Shown: positions 1-5,244 of the stretch, piece by piece | Position numbering within the stretch: position 1 is the stretch's first letter | Layout of the letters: each line of letters opens with the position of its first letter | Source of the DNA: Planctomycetaceae bacterium | Lineage (GTDB): Bacteria > Planctomycetota > Planctomycetia > Pirellulales > Pirellulaceae | Assembly (NCBI GenBank): GCA_024642765.1 | Contig: JAHEAM010000225.1 | Span: 1 to 6,456, forward strand | Direction: 5' to 3' | DNA length: 6,456 nucleotides | Made by a program: the position numbers and the translations under genes | Notes under the pieces: generated by a model | Databases searched by the model: none | What the model was told of the DNA's origin: nothing | Seen by the model: only the letters and a program-made list of their open reading frames with translations

Positions 1-1178
1 GCTTGATGATGACAGCGAACTTCGATATTCGCAACGAATCGAGTTACCAACGTTGGTTGAGTCTGGCGAGCCATGAATTTTTTCACACCTGGAATATTCG
101 CCGCCTGCGTCCGAAATCGCTTGTCAAATACGACTACGAAAACGAAGTCTACACGCCATCACTTTGGATCGCTGAAGGGATTACGAGCTACTACGAAGAT
201 CTGATGCTTGTTCGGGCGGGTTTAATCGAAGAAGACGCATTCATCACAGGCCTTGGCCAAACGATTTCAAGTGTGCAACGAACCGAAGGCCGCTTGGTTC
301 AGTCATTAAAGGACTCTTCGCACGATGCTTGGATCAAGTTCTACCGTCCTGCATCGAATTCATCGGACACGCAAATAAGTTACTACACAAAAGGCGCCGT
401 TGTGGGCTTTCTTTTTGACACGAAAATTCGCGTAGCCTCGGGCGGGAAGAAGTCCTTGGACGATGTGCTGCGAGAATTCTGGAAGGGATATCATGGCGAC
501 GTTGGTTACGAGCCTGAGGATTTTCGGCGGTTGTGCAATGAGGCGGCGGGTGAGGATCTAGAAGATTGGTTCCGTGTGGCTGTTGATTCCAGTGACGAAC
601 TCGATTATCAACCAGTCGCCGATTGGTACGGCTTGGAGATCGGTGATATTAAACCTAAGTCTGCAGATAGCGCGAAGGCTGTTGATGAGGAAAAGGACTC
701 CTCAAAAGACACACGTTCAACCCGAGCACGCCGCGGTCGTCGCTGGATTGGCATCGGGGAGTTTGATTCGCCAGCCACTCGCGTTGGTGTTGCTGACACA
801 GATGAAGTCATCGCTATCAATGACAAACGAACAGCAGGTAGTGTCGATGCCGAACTGCAAAATTACGAAGTTGGCGATCCGATTAAGGTCCTTATTTCGC
901 GGAACGGCGAATTACAGGAAATCTTGGTGGTCGTTGGGACCCGTGCGGAAACTAAGAGCTGGGGTTTGAAGGCGACGCGCAAACCCACAAAAGACCAAAA
1001 ACAACACCTGGCAGCTTGGCTGGGGCAAGCATGGGAGGAAGAAATTGCTGCAGAGTCAGATGCTGATTCAACAAAAGACACGCAGACCAAAGATGCTAAA
1101 GGCAACAACGAAACAGACGCCGCGAACGAGGAGTCCGGCGAATCGTCGGAGGACAAAAACGACGACGGAGGACTTTGA
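1..1178 (+). CDS. M61-family (glycyl aminopeptidase-like) zinc metallopeptidase with C-terminal PDZ domain, 5' end missing
   Basis: The frame is open to the left edge, so the N-terminal beta domain and true start lie outside; 391 codons can be read from base 3. Residue numbers count from there. The zinc site HEFFH is at 24-28 (H24, E25, H28), followed by TWNIRRLRP, the typical M61 continuation. The expected third ligand is E58 in WIAEG, 30 residues after H28. The segment YYTKGAVVGFLFD (128-140) and the following SLDDVLREFW match the helical part of the M61 catalytic domain. A PDZ domain spans about 247-312 (WIGIG, DSPA, DEVIAIND, YEVGD, LISRNG) and is followed by PTKDQKQHLAAWLG, a usual M61 ending. 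The PDZ is shorter than usual between WIGIG and DSPA. The last 45 or so residues are a low-complexity acidic, Ser/Asp/Glu-rich tail that adds nothing to catalysis. Members are exopeptidases with preference for small N-terminal residues; the substrate here is unknown. Location cannot be judged without the N-terminus. The family call is secure. Confidence 0.93.
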   Translation, partial: LMMTANFDIRNESSYQRWLSLASHEFFHTWNIRRLRPKSLVKYDYENEVYTPSLWIAEGITSYYEDLMLVRAGLIEEDAFITGLGQTISSVQRTEGRLVQSLKDSSHDAWIKFYRPASNSSDTQISYYTKGAVVGFLFDTKIRVASGGKKSLDDVLREFWKGYHGDVGYEPEDFRRLCNEAAGEDLEDWFRVAVDSSDELDYQPVADWYGLEIGDIKPKSADSAKAVDEEKDSSKDTRSTRARRGRRWIGIGEFDSPATRVGVADTDEVIAINDKRTAGSVDAELQNYEVGDPIKVLISRNGELQEILVVVGTRAETKSWGLKATRKPTKDQKQHLAAWLGQAWEEEIAAESDADSTKDTQTKDAKGNNETDAANEESGESSEDKNDDGGL

Positions 1179-1290
1179 TCAAGTAACCAAATTTCGAGTT
1201 GTATTCATACAAAGTGAGCCCTGACTCGCAAGTTTTGAAGCTGCACATTTCGCAAACTATCTAGAAGGGGTGGCAGTAGTTCTGCGCCTG

Positions 1291-1307
1291 GCATCGCTTC
1301 AGGATGC
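1291..1307. terminator. Weak hairpin between convergent genes
   Basis: GCATC (1291-1295) pairs with GATGC (1303-1307) around a 7-base loop, and a short T-rich run (GGATTTTG) follows on the plus strand at 1312-1319. It lies between the stop of the peptidase (1178) and the stop of the minus-strand membrane protein (1349), where a terminator for one or both genes is expected. The stem is only five pairs and there is no strong U-tract, so it is a weak candidate. I see nothing else structured in 1179-1348. Confidence 0.2.
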
Positions 1308-1348
1308 GATTGGATTTTGCATGTTGTCCGCTGGTAGCCGCTTCCGCA

Positions 1349-2338
1349 TTAACCGCCGTCCGTTTCGTCGGCACTTGCTGCTGCCGCTTCCTCTTCAAGG
1401 CTGGCGCGGTAATCGTCCATGGCTTCTTTGAGCAGACTCGCGTTATCGATTAGTATCTTGCGTTGTTCGGACGAAAGAATGGCCATCTTAACGAGTGGTT
1501 TGAAATGTGGGACTTGTTCGCCGTCTTTGTTGGGGCGAAAATCCATGACATCGACCGAGAGGTAGGCGTCTTCAAGTTCTTGGCCTGGAATACTATTGAC
1601 ACGATAGACGCCAAACTCAGTCGCCTGATCTGTCTTGGGAATCGGCAATTTCAAAAGATCAACAACAGTTTGGGCTGACTGAATTTGCGTGACCATGGAT
1701 TGATCGCTAATGGGTAGTGTCATCAAAACCTCGACTTCACTCGCCCAAGCATCCAGCTTTTCGCTAAAGGGTTCGCGGGCCGCTCGTATAGTCGGCATTA
1801 CCGCACAATAAACAAAGATACCCGCCTCAATTATCCACACGAGATAAACGAAGAAACCGTTGATCGGAGCCCCGTTGCGCCCCATACGCCCAAGATTCCA
1901 GCCCGTATCGACACGATCTTTGATGTGTTCGACAAAAGTGTAGCTTTTGACGATTTCTTCAATGAGGTTGTCCAAAATTGCGGTGTCCAGGTTCGGTGGT
2001 AACTCACCTGATTGGCGAACGATTTCCGGAAGGTTTTGCCGTTCGCCTAGATATTGGAAACCAAACTTCGCGACGATTGCAAATAAGATCAACGACAACG
2101 CAATGATGGCCGCGACCGTAATATTGCGGACTTTGCCTTGTTGAACGACCATGGCACCAACCTTGCCGATCAACATGCCCATGCCCAACGCCAAGAGCAA
2201 ATTGATGTAAATTAACGGAATGAATCGCAGTCCAATTTGGTAGGCGAATGCAGCCGCGACGACCACAATCAAGCCCAGCAACAGCAGGGGCCAAGTCAGC
2301 ATGCCGATGCGTCCGGAGGGTTTGTAGGTGTCAAACAT
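1349..2338 (-). CDS. Uncharacterised planctomycete-type membrane protein, four predicted membrane segments
   Basis: I do not recognise a named function. The product is 329 residues from the ATG at 2338. It begins MFDTYKPSGRIG, followed by a membrane segment at about 13-33, a second at 39-60 and a third at 72-92. A soluble loop follows at about 95-158 (containing PEIVRQSGELPPNLD), then a fourth membrane segment at 160-182. The rest, about 145 residues, is a soluble, mixed-charge domain ending in an alanine- and acid-rich tail. The N-terminal pattern, a YxPSGRI-like start before closely packed membrane segments, resembles conserved hypothetical proteins I recall from planctomycetes; this is memory, not a search. 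The frame extends upstream to a GTG at 2398, but those 20 residues look unlike a natural start. The ATG at 2338 puts the hydrophobic segments in the usual place, with only a weak GGAAC purine stretch upstream. It runs convergent to the peptidase and divergent from the ABC cassette, so no operon partner is visible. Confidence 0.85.
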   Translation of the reverse strand: MFDTYKPSGRIGMLTWPLLLLGLIVVVAAAFAYQIGLRFIPLIYINLLLALGMGMLIGKVGAMVVQQGKVRNITVAAIIALSLILFAIVAKFGFQYLGERQNLPEIVRQSGELPPNLDTAILDNLIEEIVKSYTFVEHIKDRVDTGWNLGRMGRNGAPINGFFVYLVWIIEAGIFVYCAVMPTIRAAREPFSEKLDAWASEVEVLMTLPISDQSMVTQIQSAQTVVDLLKLPIPKTDQATEFGVYRVNSIPGQELEDAYLSVDVMDFRPNKDGEQVPHFKPLVKMAILSSEQRKILIDNASLLKEAMDDYRASLEEEAAAASADETDGG

Positions 2339-2541
2339 TTTTTGTTCCAATAGACAAAGTTGAATTTGAGTGGACCAAAGACTGAGGGCAATTGTCACGC
2401 TTGTTTGCTGCTGAAACCAGTAGGGTGCAAGTGGTTACAGGCGAGGGTTGCGGTCAATTGCTTCGCGTTTTTTGCAATCAGTTGGGGCATGCCAATTCGA
2501 CTATCGGCTATTCGATTTGGGCGCTCTGCCGAGAACCCGTT

Positions 2542-2570
2542 TTGACGAAGTGCGTAATAAACCTTAGGAT
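2542..2570 (+). promoter_or_regulatory. Candidate sigma70-type promoter for the ABC transporter genes
   Basis: TTGACG (2542-2547, five of six to TTGACA) is followed after 17 bases by TAGGAT (2565-2570, four of six to TATAAT). Transcription would start near 2577, leaving a leader of about 50 bases before the ATG at 2628. The site sits in the 289-base divergent region 2339-2627, which otherwise holds no supportable gene. For the minus-strand gene I found no convincing promoter in the same region. This is a by-eye consensus match; planctomycete promoters are not well defined. Confidence 0.4.
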
Positions 2571-2627
2571 CGTAAGCGTATCATGCTCGGCTCATTGCAG
2601 CACTTCGGATTTTATTGATCGACATTG

Positions 2628-3311
2628 ATGTTAAGAATAACCAATCTTAAGAAGAGTTTCGTTCAACCAGACGGGCAGCGAACGCCCATTTTGGATGTGC
2701 CGGCGTTTGAATTGGCTGCCGGTGAGCAGTCGGTATTGATTGGACCGAGTGGCTGCGGCAAGACGACGTTGCTGCATATTATCGCTGGGATTGTGCGGGT
2801 CGATTCGGGCTCAGTCAAGCTGGACAATATCGAGCTCACCAAATATTCGGAAGCGGCTCGCGATCGAATCCGAGCGGATAAATTGGGCTATGTATTTCAG
2901 ACATTTAATTTGTTGCCGGCATTCTCGGCACTTGAAAATGTGTTGCTCGGAATGACGTTTGCTTCGGGGCGGCATTCTGGTTCGCGAGCGCGTGAATTGC
3001 TGGTTCGAGTTGGACTTGGGCATCGATTGAGTAGTCGGCCTTCGACACTATCGGTCGGTGAGCAACAGCGAGTCGCGGTCGCCCGAGCACTTGCTAATCG
3101 CCCAAAGCTATTATTAGCGGACGAGCCGACTGCAAACGTAGATCCAAAGAATCAGCAACAGGTCATCGATTTGATTCGAAATACTTGCCGCGAAGAAGGC
3201 GTTGCCTTGATGATCGTGACGCATTCTATGGAAGTTGCCAATCAATTCGAGCGTGTCGATCGTTTGGAAGAATTGAATCGTGTCGTAGCGGAGTTAAGAG
3301 AGACGGCATGA
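2628..3311 (+). CDS. ABC transporter ATP-binding protein, LolD/MacB/SalX-type
   Basis: A 227-residue stand-alone nucleotide-binding domain, normal length for the LolD/MacB ATPase group. In order: A-loop region FVQPDG near 11-16, Walker A GPSGCGKTT at 39-47, Q-loop Q91 in YVFQTFNLLP, signature LSVGEQQR at 141-148, Walker B LLLADEP at 161-167 with catalytic E166, D-loop ANVDP at 169-173 and switch histidine H199 in VTHS. All catalytic positions are present. The signature reads LSVGE rather than the commoner LSGGE, and the D-loop has V where L is usual. It hydrolyses ATP at the cytoplasmic face to power the permease encoded next, whose start codon overlaps its stop by four bases (ATGA), which implies translational coupling. 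The start at 2628 (ATG) is preferred over the adjacent TTG at 2625; there is no clear Shine-Dalgarno sequence. Substrate is not shown by the sequence. The gene symbol is left blank because LolD, MacB and related ATPases cannot be separated from this alone. Confidence 0.95.
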   Translation: MLRITNLKKSFVQPDGQRTPILDVPAFELAAGEQSVLIGPSGCGKTTLLHIIAGIVRVDSGSVKLDNIELTKYSEAARDRIRADKLGYVFQTFNLLPAFSALENVLLGMTFASGRHSGSRARELLVRVGLGHRLSSRPSTLSVGEQQRVAVARALANRPKLLLADEPTANVDPKNQQQVIDLIRNTCREEGVALMIVTHSMEVANQFERVDRLEELNRVVAELRETA

Positions 3312-5107
3312 ACATTTTTAAGATTGCATTTCGTAGTTTGCAGTTCCGCCTCTTGGGTACGACTCTCACGGTGCTGTCGATGGCCCTGGGGGTCATGATG
3401 GTCGTCAGTGTCTTGTCGGTGTACGGATTGGTGAGTGAGTCGTTTCGCAGTAACTCAAGTTTTGGATTCAATCTTTTGACGGGCGCGCGCGGCGGCGGTT
3501 TGCAATTGACGTTGAACTCGGTTTATTACCTGAGTCGCCCTATTGAGAATATTCCGTACGAGTACTACCTTGCGTTTCAAAATGCTGACGTGCGAGAGCC
3601 GCAGTTGAAAAATTCTCTCGCCTACCGCGCACTGGAGTTGGAGCAACAAACCGCCTGGGCTGAATTACAATCACAGTCGTTACCTGGAATGGTAGGCTGG
3701 AACGCTCTCGCTCGGGGGCTTGTTGACGATGCCTGGAGCCGCCGGCAATTAGAAACAATGAAGCTCGAAAAGGCGGGATTGTTTTCGTACTATGTTGATT
3801 ACGCGATTCCCATCTTATTGGGAGATTATTTCGAAGTGCCCAGTGCGGATCGCTCATTCCGCGTTTGCGCGACGAATCGAGATTTTTTCGACAAGCTCGT
3901 ATTAGATATCGATTCGGATGAGCATTTTGCATTTGAAGAAGGTGGTAGAGCGTTTGATAATAATGATCTAAATGTTGGCTACTTTGGTGCGATATTGGGC
4001 GCGATGGCTGCCAAGCAGTCAGGATTGAAAGTTGGCGATCAAATACAGGTGACGCATGGCGTGCCGGGAGAAGGAAGTTCGCACTTGCATGAACAGTATT
4101 TTGAGATCACTGGGATTTTGAAAACAACGGGCACTCCAAACGATCGGGTGGTGTTCGTGAATCTGGAAGGCTTTTACTTAATCAACGATCATATCAAACC
4201 GATCGAAGATGACTCGATGTTGAAAGGCGTTTCGGAGGATGAAGAAAATCCCAAACCGCCCACAGACGAAGACGATGAAGATATCTTTGCGGATGGCCTT
4301 GACGATCAAGTGTCAGTGGCGCCGTTTGGAGACAAGTTATCGGATCGTGACGGCATCGAATTGCCAATGCGCACAAGCGACGAAACACTTTCCCGTTATG
4401 CTTTACCAATTGAGCAGAGAGAGATTACGGCCCTGTTAATCCGAACTCGCCGCGAGGGAGATGAGTATGGAACAGGGGCGATGGCATTGCAGCCGATGCT
4501 CGACGGTGGCAAATTGGAGTCGTCGTTGAATTGGTCGAGCTTTCGACCGATCAATTCCCAGACGACCGCCCAGTGTGTTTTCCCAGTGCAGCAAGTCGAA
4601 ACCCTGTTTTCATTTTTTGTAGATCCAGCGCGTTGGGTTCTGTTGGGACTTACGATCCTAATCTGTGTGGTATCGGGGTTGAGTATTTTGGTTGGGATCT
4701 ACAACTCGATGAGCCAGCGGCATCACGAGATAGCGGTGATGCGAGCACTAGGTGCCCGGCGTAGCCAAGTCATGTCGATTATGCTGGCGGAAGCCATACT
4801 GTTGGGAGTCGCTGGCGGACTGGTTGGTTGGGTGGCGGGTCACGGCTTGAACGCCGTATTGGGCCCAATGGTCGAAAACCAAACAGGTGTCCCAGTTTCA
4901 TTTTGGGATTTTGCGCCCCCGGAACCGGTGTTTTCCGGACTGGCCCCTCTTTTTGGCGATTCCAGTTTCGCGAACTATTTGGTAAAATTCCGCGTATCGC
5001 CTGAGTTGCTTTTGATTCCAGGTTTGGTTTTATTGGCGATTGTCGTTGGCGTGTATCCGGCAGTTTCGGCGTATCGAACGGACGTTGCCAAATCTCTAGG
5101 GAAATGA
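3308..5107 (+). CDS. ABC transporter permease, FtsX/MacB-type, with large extracytoplasmic domain
   Basis: The product is 599 residues from the ATG at 3308, which overlaps the ATPase stop (ATGA) and has an AAGAGAGA purine run at 3296-3303. The topology is that of MacB/LolC permeases. One membrane segment at about 17-40 precedes a large extracytoplasmic domain (about 41-440), and three membrane segments follow at about 442-465, 492-515 and 566-588. The loop after the second segment carries HEIAVMRALGARRSQV (473-488), the coupling-helix motif that contacts the ATPase. Near the N-terminus, LLTGARGGGLQLTLNSVYY (56-74) followed by RPIENIPYEYY matches a known subgroup with a G-[AP]-[KR]-G-x-x-LQL pattern. 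The extracytoplasmic domain, about 400 residues, is longer than the roughly 230 usual in MacB and contains an acidic stretch at about 299-333. Such permeases do not usually form a classic import channel; relatives extract lipoproteins or drive envelope machinery. The substrate is unknown. A 41-codon upstream extension of the frame lies inside the ATPase gene and is rejected. Confidence 0.93.
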   Translation: MNIFKIAFRSLQFRLLGTTLTVLSMALGVMMVVSVLSVYGLVSESFRSNSSFGFNLLTGARGGGLQLTLNSVYYLSRPIENIPYEYYLAFQNADVREPQLKNSLAYRALELEQQTAWAELQSQSLPGMVGWNALARGLVDDAWSRRQLETMKLEKAGLFSYYVDYAIPILLGDYFEVPSADRSFRVCATNRDFFDKLVLDIDSDEHFAFEEGGRAFDNNDLNVGYFGAILGAMAAKQSGLKVGDQIQVTHGVPGEGSSHLHEQYFEITGILKTTGTPNDRVVFVNLEGFYLINDHIKPIEDDSMLKGVSEDEENPKPPTDEDDEDIFADGLDDQVSVAPFGDKLSDRDGIELPMRTSDETLSRYALPIEQREITALLIRTRREGDEYGTGAMALQPMLDGGKLESSLNWSSFRPINSQTTAQCVFPVQQVETLFSFFVDPARWVLLGLTILICVVSGLSILVGIYNSMSQRHHEIAVMRALGARRSQVMSIMLAEAILLGVAGGLVGWVAGHGLNAVLGPMVENQTGVPVSFWDFAPPEPVFSGLAPLFGDSSFANYLVKFRVSPELLLIPGLVLLAIVVGVYPAVSAYRTDVAKSLGK

Positions 5108-5166
5108 TCAGGCGAAACCGTCTGCGCGAATTGATATATTGTATTTGCGATCAGCGCCCAGGATAT

Positions 5167-5192
5167 GAATTCGATTCTTTTGATCGAAATTC
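5167..5192. repeat. Imperfect inverted repeat in the spacer
   Basis: GAATTCGA (5167-5174) can pair with TCGAAATTC (5184-5192) with one bulged A and a 9-base loop. It overlaps the -35 box of the candidate promoter for the downstream lipoprotein, so it could be an operator or an RNA hairpin after the permease. There is no U-tract on the plus strand, so a terminator role is unlikely. Chance is a real possibility in such AT-rich sequence. Confidence 0.25.
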
Positions 5193-5207
5193 AGACGTGT
5201 TTAGAAT
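5180..5207 (+). promoter_or_regulatory. Candidate sigma70-type promoter for the CPFC lipoprotein gene
   Basis: TTGATC (5180-5185, four of six) is followed after 16 bases by TAGAAT (5202-5207, five of six to TATAAT). A transcript would begin near 5214 and reach the ATG at 5245 after a leader of about 30 bases that contains the strong ribosome site. This would let the gene be expressed apart from the ABC cassette. It is a consensus match by eye only. Confidence 0.35.
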
Positions 5208-5225
5208 TTGCAATGGCTCCGACCC

Positions 5226-5238
5226 TAAGTTGGTGATC
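5226..5238 (+). promoter_or_regulatory. Extended Shine-Dalgarno sequence deciding the start at 5245
   Basis: TAAGTTGGTGATC matches 11 of 13 positions of TAAGGAGGTGATC, the exact complement of the typical bacterial 16S rRNA 3' tail; only the central GA is replaced by TT. It ends six bases before the ATG at 5245. The GGTGATC half is a perfect seven-base match. This is far stronger than the leaders of the other genes in the window and supports 5245 over the earlier in-frame ATG at 5104 and the later one at 5257. Confidence 0.5.
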
Positions 5239-5244
5239 GACAAA

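Noticed and set aside
574..969. Plus-strand open frame of 131 codons inside the peptidase gene
   Set aside because: It lies in an alternative frame under the well-supported M61/PDZ coding sequence and its translation has no domain character.
2339..2398. GTG start at 2398 for the minus-strand membrane protein
   Set aside because: It would add 20 residues unlike the usual N-terminus; the ATG at 2338 begins the recognisable MFDTYKPSGRIG segment directly before the first membrane segment.
2457..2478. Short inverted repeat ATTGC/GCAAT in the divergent region
   Set aside because: Five pairs with a 12-base loop is within chance expectation and is not placed at a promoter or gene end.
2392..2628. 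Plus-strand open frame of 78 codons in the divergent intergenic region
   Set aside because: It overlaps the candidate promoter, has Cys/Ser-rich content without domain features and no ribosome site; it looks like chance.
3185..3307. N-terminal extension of 41 codons upstream of the permease start
   Set aside because: It lies wholly inside the ATPase gene in another frame, is Arg/Cys-rich without sense as a membrane protein start, and the ATG at 3308 gives the standard ATGA overlap and a normal first membrane segment.
3540..3932. Minus-strand open frame of 130 codons opposite the permease
   Set aside because: It is a shadow of the permease coding sequence, Arg/His-rich and without domain features.
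5108..5160. Rho-independent terminator directly after the permease
   Set aside because: No GC-rich stem followed by a T-run is present in this stretch.
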